64,000 bases of DNA. Origin: Coturnix japonica (taxonomy: Eukaryota; Chordata; Aves; Galliformes; Phasianidae). Positions within the stretch are counted from its first letter, which is position 1, and each line of letters begins with the position of its first letter. This document shows positions 35,728-49,190 of this stretch, piece after piece. A model generated the notes under the pieces. That model had not been told where the DNA came from. It saw only the letters and a list, made by a program, of their open reading frames with translations, and searched no databases. The DNA lies in assembly GCF_001577835.2 (NCBI RefSeq), contig NC_029535.1, positions 12,347,594 through 12,411,593 on the forward strand, given 5' to 3'. Both the position numbers and the translations under genes were made by a program.

Positions 35728-38700
35728 CTAAGGCACAAGAAAACATCGTCACTGAGCTACAACACAACTTATTTGTCAGAGAGCAAAGGAGAATTATGAG
35801 TTAAGTGTACTCCTCATGAAATAATCTGTTTCTGGTCTCTAAGTGTACAAAACACGTTGAATGCTTGATCGGCCATCAGTTGCTTCCAGGGATTATACTT
35901 TTGAGAGAGATTTTTCTTTGTTTTCTAGACAGTCTTACTCTATGGATTTCAACAATTACATAGAAGGCATGTTTTCGAATCTCACTCCTCTGAACATGTT
36001 CACAGAGACAGCAGGAAGCTTGCGACCTGCTTTGGCAATTCACATACTTCTCTACCATTTGGTTGCAGTCTCGATGGCAGCCTGTGTTTTTGGCTACCAA
36101 TTACAAACCAAATGCCATTTCTTGATTTTCCTGATTCATTCCTTGTTTTGCAAAAGGAAAAAAAAAAAAAAAAATAAAACCCTTTGGCTTTTGTGGAAAA
36201 GTGCTTGAAGTGTTCTTTTGAAAGCATAAAATAGCAGAAAAATCATATGTTTGAGCAGACTAGGAAAATGGGATATACATAGTTAACATCTTCATCTCAC
36301 AGCAAAAATGCTTAATTCAAATTAGAGAGAAAAAAAGAAAAAAAAAGTGAATTATGCAGCTAAGGAATATTAGGCTTCTGAGGTCTGGAGTGAAAATGGG
36401 ATAGTATTCACACCTCTCAGAGCTACCCAGTGTTAAGCTACGTGTTCAGCCAGGTGTCATTTTGCATTTACAGCTTCAGACTCTTCACCTCATAGTGAAG
36501 AAACCCAGAAAAAAGAAGGTTGCAATCTTTGTCCATAATTAGAAGCGAAAAACTGTACTCAGGAGAAGATTCCATTCAATCCATCCAGCAATTTTACAGC
36601 ACAGCTTTTAATTACAGCTGCTCTACATATTCACGAGTAAGGCATTAAATGGCTCACTACCATTATACTTATACTACTTCTGCTTGTGCAGAAGTTGTAT
36701 ACACTATAACCCTTGAATAGTACAGAGAGAAATGAGAGCCAACTCTACCACAGTTTTTCTTCAAGAAAACAAGAAAGACTTACTTCTTGTGTGAGTCTTC
36801 TGGTGAAGAAAGGATTCAAATACTTAGCATCAAGCCACATAAACCCTTTGAGGTCCTGGCGTTTTATGTACTGGGCTTCATATTCCTCCTCTGTGAGCTC
36901 TGATAAATGCTCGGATTCTATGGTATTCCCCTAGAAATATCAGAGATATTGCAATAACCTGAGAAAAAAGGTAGTTATTTCCTCCCACTTGCTTCACCCC
37001 CTTCTGCTGTCTCCCTTTTCACAATTCCCATGCCAGAACAAAATGGAAATAATCACTTCAGTGTATGAGGGCTTACAGCTGCATGAATCTGTCCAGCTGT
37101 TGATTCCCAGAGTCACTTACTCTCTTTTTTCATGCCAAAAGGCTTAAAATACTCCATAGTTCTGTACTGTTGTTATTGTTAAGAAGGGATTTCTAGTGTG
37201 CTAGCTTTTTCTTATAATCTAGGCAATGAGTATATATAGCAAACAATGCTTTTGTGTCATTATCTCACTGGAAAAAAAAAAACAAAAAAAACCCTTATAT
37301 TAGAGCACACCACATGACCTGCACTCCTTCTATACACACCTACTCCATAGACAGAGTAAGCTAATTTTGAAGATTGCAAACTTTATAAAGCCTCATCCCA
37401 AGAGAAGTTGTTTTTCAGATCCACAGAACAATTCTCTGCATGCATTGTTTTATGGTTTGGAACCAAAAGAGGAAAAACGCTCCATGATACTTCATGTACT
37501 CCTGTCATTAGCAGATCAGTTTTCAGACTGGACATTAGTTTTCTTCAGCATTTCTGATTATTTTAAAGCCAGAATCTGCTTTAAAATAAAGCCCAGTCAC
37601 AGTGCTGCTGTTGTTACCACCTTCTTGAGGCCTCTGCTTTCACTTTTTCAAAATAATTCCCATCTGCCTCCTATTATTAATTCTTGACTCACACTATACT
37701 AGCTACTTTCTGTCTGTCTCTGACTCAGTCTGTCCTGTAACATTTGCCTTATGTTTTAAAGTTACTTTAATGTGTATAGGTTCATTTATAATTAGAACGA
37801 ATAAAGAGACAAAGCTTCTCACCCCTTTGTCAAAGCAGTTACTTTTGTCCATGCTAACCAAGCTCTTTGAGATACTTTAAAATGCTACTCCTTGGCTTTT
37901 TTTTTTTTTTTAACCATGCTTCCATTAATTTTGTTTCACATTTTAGTGAAAAAATACCATACAAGTCTTCTTTGAAAATGAAAATATATATATATCTGAA
38001 TAAAACAACAACATACCATCTTCTCTGTCTTGCTAAGGTTAATGTCCTTTTTGTTCCTCTTGCGTGCTTTAGAGTCTTCAATGTCAATCAGTCTGATAAG
38101 GGGCATAGTTCCTCCTCCCAGCAGCAGAATTGTGAACAGCACTATGATGATTGTAGTTGTCCCAATGAGCTGACGCTTTTCTATTGGTTCCAAGCCCAAA
38201 TGAAGGCTGAGCGCATAGGGAATTGCACCACGTAAACCTGCAGAGAAGAATAAATCAGTGAAGAGTGAATCAGCACCAGTGCTGGTCCCTAGCACTCTGT
38301 TAACAGGAATCCTCCACTTTCAATATTTTTATGATTCTATCCTGTGCTCATTTATTTATTATTTGATTATCATCTTAAAATGAATCAGAGATACTGCTTT
38401 TCAAACTGAGCTGTCTGATCTTTAGAAAATTAGATTATTTGAAAAAAAGTTTTACTTGAGATCTATACTACATTGTTTTCTAAAACAAAAGGTAAAGAGA
38501 ACGTATGAATTGCACTTGGGTTTGAGAACAGTGCAAATGTTCAGTTTTCCACGGACAGAAAACCAGTTCCACCCAAAACAGCCCACACAAGGAAAGAGAA
38601 ATAAAACACTTTTTCCCAGTTCCCTCCATAGTTTGAGTTGTGACTTACCACTAAACCACATGATAAACATCATTTTAGGGGTGATTTTATGATCACGGAA

Positions 38701-41700
38701 GAAGTTGAGTAGGTAGGAAAGGGGGAAAATATTCACTGCTCTGCCAAACAGAACGAGTACCTGAAAAACAAAAACCAAAACAAAAGACCGCTTGATGTGT
38801 TATGGTCACATAAACCCAAATTGCACTGCGTTTAGCTTGTACCAACTAACAGAATACACCCTTTCCACCCGTAAGTCTCATAAATAGGTGTGCTGCTAAA
38901 TCAACAAAAGCCAAAAACAAGGTCAGCACCAGTTAGTTTAAGCATTCTGTCTACTTAACTGAATTTAAATCAGACTTGTCACTGGCCAGACTCTTTTTTA
39001 CTTCTGATAAATAAATGAAACCCAGAAAACATTCCAGGGAGACCAATAATTATTTTGGGTATGTTTCCCTCAGTTCAGCTCCTTTAATTGTTCTTTTGGC
39101 ACAGCTGCTAACAGCCAAAGCAATGCTTCTATTGCCTCCCATGGAGCAGTTCCTCAGAGAAAAAAGACAGAAGCCAAACAAATAGCATGCAATTCAGTTC
39201 CTTAGCACTTTACTGGATATGGCTGTAAAATACACCACAAATCTAAGCAACAAAAAAGTACTATTACTTTAATGACTGATAATCGATGAATGCAGTGAAA
39301 ATTAACTCAGAAAAACATTTACTCACAATAGTGCTACTTAGTATGCTCCACAACAAACATACCTTGACAAGGTAAATATACTAGAATTAGTCAGCAGGAT
39401 TCTTGAAGGCCTCTGCTGTTTTCCTTTATGAATCACCCCCAAATTATTCAATTTGCATTACAGCTGTGAGGGCAATGCTAGAAGGAAGTGTCACACCTTA
39501 GATATATATTAGGTAAGGAAGTTGGGTACACGTGTAATGCAGTGAGAGCAGATCTCCACGCTGATAAAATTATCAGTAGATTGTAGAAAACAATTCTTTC
39601 CTTGGACCATGGGCTAAAACAAACTAGTGTGCATTGATGTATGCGACTAGAAATTTCCCTCTTTCCAGTCTGCACAGAGAATGCATTTTTCATGTTTCAG
39701 TTAAATAATTATGATAGCAAAATATGTCAATAAGTTCCACGTGAAACAAAAGCTACTCTGAAATACAAATGAAGGAATTGAGAATAGAGTCAAAAAATGG
39801 GCAGTAACAAGTTTTGAGAAAGTAACATGTGGACTAAATTCACACAAATATGGTGCTAAAAATGCATAGAAACTCAGGACTGTTTTTCTGAGGGAAATGA
39901 CTTCTGAGATTATTTTAATAAATCAAAAAAACAAGGTTCTTCTCCTTATTAGCATCTCAGAATAACAGTAAACTGGAATCCCTTAAATCAGGTTGATCTA
40001 TACATAAACTACAGCACTAAGAACAGAAAGAGTAACTTCATGCTATCAGTAACAATTAACTTTGAGCAATAAATACAATTATAGCAGTATATTTTATTTA
40101 AAAAAAAAACAAAACCATATATATAAAATCTAACAAATAGTTTAAAATATTTGAAGTGCAAGGTTTTATTTTTCTCCACAAACACCACAGAAAAATACTT
40201 AAACATTTTTGATAGAAATACCTACTATGCACCAGATGACGAAGGACATCTCAAACTTGTGAGGAAAACTAAAAATTGACAGGCCAAGAAATGCAAAAAC
40301 ACACGTTTCTGAAAAAGAGAAGTCGCATTTTAAATACACAATAAAAATACATGAATAAAACCTTCTGTATTCCCATTACAAGTTACTATATATGGTGCAG
40401 AAAATAAATATTTCCTGACTTTCCAGTGCACAAAAAAAGCAGTCCTTTTACAGAGGAACATGAGTCAGACAATACTATATTAGATATATTATATATCTGA
40501 GGTAGCACGTACCACACATGAAAGCAACAGTTCTCAGTGTCTGCTGCATTAGTATCTGCGTAACAGGAGAGAGGTTATGGTGTGTATAGTGGGACATCAC
40601 GATGCCAGAGAATAGGATTGCCATGATACCTGTAAATAAAATGCAGTAATCAAACACAGATTAATTAAACTGCAAATACGGTGTATGCTTACACTCGATA
40701 CTAATGCAAAAACTTTTGAAGCAATGAGCAAGGTGTCTCTTAGCACTGATTCACGCTGACTTCATTCTGCTGAATATATTGAATACTAAGAGATCCAAAA
40801 TAGGTCAACTGCAACCTAATATAAATCACTGTAGTCACTGCTTTTCCATAAAAGTGAAGGAAATAAACTGTTTCTTGAGAGGTTTTCCTACCTTTCACAG
40901 GCAGACAGATGTGATCAAAAAAGGAGTAAGAACAATTTGATAGTAGTGGGGCTAGAGGACTGTATAACTTCATTCTTCCAGAAAAGTCATTAATTTCCAC
41001 CTGCTGATCAGTCAGTCCCAATCATTCCACCAGAAGCAGAATGAGACCAACAGGGGCTGGGTTGAATCCATTCCAGCATGGTGCTCCAAGTCATTAAAAG
41101 TCAAGGAGGAACAGCACTGCACAAGTATACTTGCAATTTGTCATCAGACTGAGAACAAGAAAAGCTATTGGGATTTAAGAATTCTGGGCACGAATGTCCT
41201 TTTATAAAGTACAACCTGATGAATAAGGCCTGTAAGGAATGCTACCGTGCACAATGTCCATTGCTTCCAACTGACAGGACACCGAAGTAGTTACTGCAGG
41301 TTATTTCACAGATTAATAATAGCCATCAGTTACGGGAAGATTTACCACTATGCAGTAGGGTTGCCCCAGTGACATACATAGTTTGGATAGATGTACAGCA
41401 ATTGGTACCACAGGCATGAAGAGCCATCTCAGATTTCATTGTATTCTTGCATCTTTTATTTGTGCTAGCAAATTTTCCATCTGCCTTGCTTCACAGTGCT
41501 GGGTAACTTATGGAAATAACCTAAATTTCAACCTATTTTTCTAACTGCTCAAGACATGTCACAGATGCTGCCAATTGTTCACTATTCATAGGGAGCTAGA
41601 TATCTTAAAGGAAGTTTTAAACATCTCCATGTCTGCTGCACAGGCTTACATCTGAGAAGGATATAATTTGAGATGGTAGTGAGGATTGTGCAAAAACAGC

Positions 41701-44700
41701 AGTACACTCTTAGACACAAATAACAAACACTCAAACTTATCAGAGAAATTTGCAAATAATTGTTTTGCTACTCACCTGAGAGCGAGATACCTTCTGCAAG
41801 TCCATAAGGAAGATAAGCAAAGATAATCATCATCCCAAACTCCAGAGATGGTGTCTTTCTTAAATCAATGTGCTTTAGCACGTGCATACAAAAATGTTAT
41901 GGAAAAGGCAATTTTTAAAATTTATAACATTCCATTATAAAACAGTGTGATGCTTAATGCACTTATCTGCTGAATAGCTAACAAAGCCAGCAAGTCTGCT
42001 ACCTATACAGTACTGACAGCAGCATGCCAGACATGCAGAGGGGATCTTTCTCTGTGCATTCAGTCTTTGAAATTTCTTCAAAACTATTGTCAGTACTCTA
42101 CAGAGAACTGTTAATAGTAAAGGCTTTCTAAAAAACTGAGTAGAGTTATGAAACAACAAAACAAAATAGTAGGTTGGTTTATTTGCTTTTTTTTTTTAAG
42201 CAAAACAAAACACACAACATCCTTTTGTTATTTTAGAAACTTTACATTTGTAAGTCATAAGTGTGGACATCAGTCTAGGGCTGCAAATTTGGCTTCCTGT
42301 TAATCTGCGCAAAAATTCAGAGGCTAATACACCTGTGACATGGATGTGAACCAGCAACAACCTTCAGTTGGGCTTATTTGCTGGCAACCACTAAGATATT
42401 TCTTTTGCTATATTGAAATTTGGCACATCTGTGGAAAAACTAGTATTCTGAGGCACAAAACCTGTAATAAGGCAAATGAGCTGCTTTCTCCTTTGTCTTG
42501 GTATCATTTCCATATCAGTGAAGGAAATATTTAGCATCTGTTGTCCTCTTTTGTTGTGATATATGGAGTAATTTAAAACTTCATGGAGTCAGGCTAATGA
42601 ACCAAAAGAAGAAACATGTTTGTACTTAATGAGATACTCTGTTCTTGTTATTTACAAAGTGCTTAACAGTATGTTCCAGATGACATGAGCAGCTGCTGCA
42701 CGAGCCTAGAACAAAAAATTACCTACAGCGAATGCAGTGTTAACATTAAAGCAAACTCTCAACATGAGTGCCCAACTTAAACAAACATCCCTCCTTATCT
42801 CAGCAGAGAAGCTTCTGGGTTATTTAGCGACCAGTTCATGCAAGTGGAAAGGGCAAAATAAAACTCAACACAAAACCAAATGGCACAGTATCTACCTTCA
42901 GCTAACTGAATACATTCAGATAAATGAGCTGGTCTGACCCAAAAACCATTGGGAAAAGACACATTTTTAAATTTTTAACTAACTGTTCTACATATGTAAA
43001 CAAGGAGCCATGTTTGTTTCAATACTGAAACTGAATTAATTTAGTTTGAATTTACAAAACAACGGCCATATTTTATCACACTCCATTGCACATAATATAA
43101 GCTACCATACAGCATTTCAGACCTTTATTATGTTCATACAGAAAAATAATCTAATGTAACTTCTTAATGTATACCCACGCTCAATAATGTAAGAATAAAA
43201 TGAACATGAGAAGTCCTCAACCAACATAATGGTCTTTGTTAAGAAATATCCCCTAAGGAATGAGGGAGAATAGGGGAGAGGAAATACTATTTGAATGTTG
43301 GAGATAATCAATTTATATGTGTTTAAAAAGGATATTAGTGCAGAAATAAGGCCAGTAAGCGTTCCAAGTGCTGCAGAGCCAAAGAACATCTTAAGGAAAT
43401 ATCCCAGCGCCTGTAGAAAAGTTTGCCATCCACTTACATCTGACATGTTTTCTCTTGTCAAACCTTCTGCAGTACTGGATATAATAAAAAGTAATAATAT
43501 AAATGAAGTAGTTGTAAATTGTAAGCCTTGACTCAAAAAAGCCAAACAGCTTTTGGGAACAACAAAAAAAGGCTTTATTCTTTGTTGCTACCACTCTTAA
43601 AAGGCTTTTACTGTGATACATATAGCAAAAGGAACGTCAAAAGTTGTTACATCAAATCTTATTGTAATCCCTAAAGGGAAAGCTACTTCTGCTAACAATC
43701 TGGAAATCTAAAATTGCTCTCCTGAAGAATTCTCAGATTGGTGTAAATAGGCTACGACAATGCCCAATGTTACAAAACAGTTTTCAAACTCTGAAAGCAC
43801 ATTTTCCATGGTAAAAGCTCTGAGTATGAAAGAGGAAAGACAGATCACGTGATCAGAGAACAACAAACCAACAGGGAGGTCCCACATCAAATACTTGGGT
43901 GTGAATAAGAGTCAAGAAGGTCATGGGAGGAAAACAAAGAACCTCTTATGAGGAAGGAGATGAAATGCCTTTGAATTTCAGGAATACATTTCTTAGATTT
44001 TCATAGAATAAAAAGATGTAGTTTCTAACTGACGTTCCATTTGACTGCTCTTAGCCTTGATGGTCTTCCACAGAAAGACTACGGTTACATTTAAAGCTAT
44101 TAGTTCATTCCTGTCACTACCTGCCCTTATAGAAAGTCCATCCCCAGCTTTCCCGGAGGCCCCTTCAGGCACTGTAAGAGCACTATAAGGTCTCTTCAGA
44201 ACCTTCTCTTCTCCAGGCTGAAGAGCCCCAACTCTCTCAGCCTGTCCCTGTAGGAGAGGTGCTCCAGCCCTGCAATCATCTCTGTGGCCCTCCTCTGGAC
44301 CCTCTTCAAATACTCAATACCCTTCTTATGTTGGGGGCTCCAGAACTGGATGCAGTACTCAAGATGGGGACTCACAAGAGTTGAGGGGCAGAATCACCTC
44401 CCCTGACCTGGTGGTCATGCTTCTCTTAATGAGGAACTGTATCCTGCAACTCAGGATACAGTTGGCTTTCTGGGTTGCAAGTGCACATGGCTGTGACTCA
44501 TGCTCAGTCTTTCATCAGCTGAGACTCCAAAATCCCTCTCTTCAGGGCTGCTCTCAAGCCATTCTCTGCCCAGGCCGTATTTGTGCTTTGGATTGCCCTA
44601 ACCCAGGTGTGGGACCTTGCTCTTAGCCTTGTACAACTTCAGGAGGTTGGCATGGGCACACCTCTCAAGCTCATCCAGAATCCTCCAGACGGCATCCCTT

Positions 44701-47700
44701 CCCTCTAGCATGTCAGCCACACTGCTCAGCTTGGCATCATCTGCAAACTTACTGAGGGTGCACTTGATCCCACTGTCCATGTCATCTACAAAGATGTTAA
44801 ATAGCACCAGTCCCTGAGGAACGCCACTCATCACCAGTCTCTATTTGGACACTGAGCTGCTGACCACAACTCTCTGAGTGCAACCAACACAGGTAAAGCA
44901 TAAATCAATTCCCTCCTTCTCTGTAAAACTAAGTTCCTACTGCACAGATGTTAATGTAAGCCTACAGATTGAAATGTGATTCTGGGTAAATGCCAGTGAT
45001 AAAGGTGATACAGCCAAAAATTTGGCAAAATGTGTATTTTTGTGCAAGCCTGAAAGGACCCATGTTGGTTTTCTGTTGCCAAGATGCTAAGATAGAAAGA
45101 TAGCTGATAAACTTGCAGTTAAAAACAGTTAACTGGGGTCAATTTGATGAGGCACTGAGGGAGTTGCAAAAAGACAACCATTTGTTTTCTTCTGCCTATG
45201 CAGTTTACATTTCAGATCTCTCTTAGCAATAATAAATAAATAACTAAATAAATATAATCAGCATTATACCAAAAGCACATTATTTGTTCCAAAAACAGAC
45301 GGAATAATTCCCATATATCTCAATACCCAATTAAAAGAAACAAGAGTGGCTGCTGTTTCCATACAGCCGTAGCACATTTGAAAATGCACCCACTTGGTCA
45401 AGACGATAGAGACTGCATCATTGAGAATGCTTTCTCCAAAAACCAGCATATTAAGTACAGGATCCACGTTGAGGGCATTGAAAATGGCAATGGTAGCCAC
45501 AGGATCAACCGCAGATATTAAAGAGCCAAATGCAAAACTGGGAGAATATAAAACAACAAAAAAGAAAAGTAGATGAAAGAAAAATATATATCTAATAAGC
45601 TTACATTAACAGTTAGTATCAAATATGTCTCAGAGTTTACACATAGTGAAAAGTCATGCTCTCTTCTCCTGAAAAAGAACTTTAACAAAAGAAATTATTT
45701 TTGTTGCCCAGGTGGAAGAGAAGTTTGAAAAATACATATCTCCCAGCTCTCAACAAGTACCAATGCCTTACTACAATGAAGCTAGAAAAAACAAGACACT
45801 GCCTAAACCACATATCACATATGCATAGTGTTAATCTGCCTGGGAGTGTTAAAAAGCAACATCTAAGTGGAACAGCTACAAGATAGACGACACAGAGGCA
45901 ATGGGACTGCTTAGCTGTATAAAATCAAATGCTGGTACCAGTAATGAAGGTTTCTGTTTGTGCATGTTTTACTTCTCTCATTTCCTGCTCGCCGTCTGAC
46001 TTAAAACTCTTGTACTTGGCTTAACAATGAATAGAGGAACAAAATAAGCAATTAATACAGGAATTAACTCCAATTAACTGCAGGGAGGTATGAACCTGAA
46101 TAGATTCTTCTTTGACAACTTCTTGACAAATCTATACTATCGATACTGAAAACCTCATTATCTCCTTTGAGACCCTGTCTGGATATGGAAGTTCCTTTTT
46201 CATATACTATTATCATGCCAACTAATCAAAATTTACATATTTTCACTTTAAGGGTTAGTTAAAAAACAGTATGTTTCCTAGATGGAAAACTCACTGAGCG
46301 TAAGGATACTATTTGGAAATAAGAGTGTCAGAATAGAATTTAGAAGTATCTTATCTATTTGTTGGTGTAATACACAATATTGAATATAAGCAATCCAAAC
46401 TGAAACTGGAAGAGCTGACCAATGATAGTATATTTTCTCTATACAGCATTATCTTGATGAGTGCTTCATTTCACATACTGCACCATTTCTCCAAGAGCTT
46501 ACCTGTCTGTCATGTTGAGTTTATAAATTACATCAGCCTGAAAGAATTGGCAAAATAAAAAAAAAAATAAAAAAATCACAATCAACTGGCTTTTGCTGCT
46601 ATTTTTACAAATTAAAGTATTAATCAAATCTTAAGCTAATTTCCTTAAAAACAAACAAACAACTAATCACATCACAAATACTACTCATAAGTTATAATAA
46701 TTATGTTACCTAATACTACCCTGTTACAATTCTGGTCACTCAATTGGGAAAAGCCAGATGAAACTGGAACAGATACAAGTAAATAAAGTAACTAAGGCAT
46801 CCACAAGAATGGAAATGTGTGAGGCAAAGGTAAAAGCAAGGACTATTTGGCTTAACTGAATGAAGTCTCGGAGAATACATTATCATCTATGCCTGTAGCT
46901 AATGAAAGAAGAAATACCAAAGCAGAGAAGCTACAGAAAGCTGTCAACATAAGAACAAATAAGCTTAATAGTGGAAATTAGAAGATGAGTGTTAGAGAAG
47001 GCAGGTTCTGGTACAGCCTTCTAATGGGAAGATTAAGTAATTAAAAAAAAGTAAAACTCAGTTCAAATCTTAATTCCTTCTAACATGAAAAATATAAGGG
47101 ATTATGTAACAGTGCCTCTGTGTTAGCATCATAGTAGAGAAATTGACTTCATGATCCAAGAATTTACTTTCACTGTGTTTGTCTGTTCATGAAAAATTGA
47201 CTTTCATTAAGTAAGCTGAATAAATATAAGCACTTCACAGTAGTTATTCTTACCTGGCCCAGGAAATAAATTCCTCCACCTACTATGAAAGCTGATATTG
47301 CAGTGCCAAATACAGAAAATAGCGTGATGGAGCCTATGTTCTGAAAAAAATTACCCTGGAACACAGTAACAGTAAATAAATTAGTGCAAATGAACTGAGG
47401 CAAAGTCGTGTTTCATGTTTGTGTGTAAATTAAATTCTGATTGACAGCTGGGTTTCAGAGATGACAAAACTTCACTAGTTTGGTTACAGCTACCCCAGGA
47501 CAGGGCATAGATGCACACTATCTGCTCTCAAGATATCCTGGGCACCACCTCTGTGTGGTAGTGGAACAACAAACCAAATCCAAGATAACCAGTTGAATCT
47601 TCTGTTGTAGAAAGGGCATGTGAAAAAGGCTTTTCAATAGCTAGTCCACTTCTTAAGTTTGCAGTTTTGAATGAGAAACATCTTCAGTGACAGTAGCAAT

Positions 47701-49151
47701 TCACATCATTACTATCACCCACAGCTTTCTCCCTCTTCTGCAGTACAGTTTAAATAGAAATACAGCACACAGGGCGGCTGAGAGCTGTTTTTGCCAGAAC
47801 CAGCACCATGAGAAACATTCATGGAAATACAGCTTCACAGGCAGAGTGAGAACATTTTCACTTTACCCCTTCTTTACACATGGAGCAACCCCAACCTTTC
47901 CATTTCTGATCCCACTCCTTCCCAGTGTTCCTTCTTCACATGAGCCCTTACACAGCCCAGTGAGGTAAGAAACCTCTTCAATCAAGGAGAACAACTTCTG
48001 TGCAATGCCTGTCACCTCGCAAACATTCATTTAACATTCTTTGCATTCTGGGTCAAAGAAGTTTAAAATTTGCATTCTTGTTTGCCTGACAATGAATATG
48101 GTAGAATTTGGTGCAATTATTCTAAATTTCACTATAATAATTGAAAGCAGAATCTGTTCCAAACAAGACTTAAACATGTAAGTGTCTGGCAAGGGCCTAC
48201 CTTGTGCAATGAATATCCAGATTCAAATATAATAGGTGGAAGCAAAAGCAAAAAAAACATATTTGGACGAAACATTTCTTCTTCCTGCAAAAAAACAAAA
48301 CAAAAAAACAATAAAAAAACTATAATGCCATCTATGACCTGTTATCCTAGCAAATATAACAAGTAACAAGCCGCAGCATACCCACTGCCTCTACAGATCT
48401 GATCAGTGCTCACCAGAAATAATGGGTAATCACTTGCTATGTCAGTATTTTCCGTGTTTGTAGAAACAGCATTTGAAGGAGAGCACACACCTTGAGCTTC
48501 CTTTTCCCTTCCTATTTATGTGACCTCCTTCAAATTATTTAATAAAAACAAAGTTATTTTAAAATGCTGCATTTCTGTTTTAAGCCAAATCTAGCTGACA
48601 CAAATTAAGAATTAAAAAACATTAGCTGCTGCACCATCCATTGTTTCTAGTGAGTAAACATGTAAAAATGAAATATTACAATGCGCCTCCTAAATCAAGT
48701 AATTGCTTAAATGAATGTTCACTGAAGCTGTGGATAAACCACAGGTGGCAAAACTCTTGTTTCACTGTATCTATCTCTTGGAGAGGCTACTGCCAGGATC
48801 CTGGCTCCCTGAGGAAGCCTCTGTAGCTGCACACAGAGGCAGGGAAGACCTCATAGCATCACACATCAACTCAGGATGGAAGTGAGCTCTGGAGGTCTAT
48901 AATCCAGCCCCTACTTCAAGCAGAGCCAACTCAAATCAACTTAGGGTATGCCAGGCTTTATCTAGCCAAATTCTCCGAAATTAACTCCAGACAGATGAAA
49001 AGGACTAGATCTAGCCAATAAGTATATATAACTGAACTGCAGATTTTTTTCTATTATAACTTGTTCCATAATACAAGATGTGCAGTACCCTCTTTTTTCT
49101 CTAACAGAAATAGATTTGGTACCATAAAAGGATTATCTTGGAGGGGAAAAA

Positions 49152-49190
<39 letters not shown>

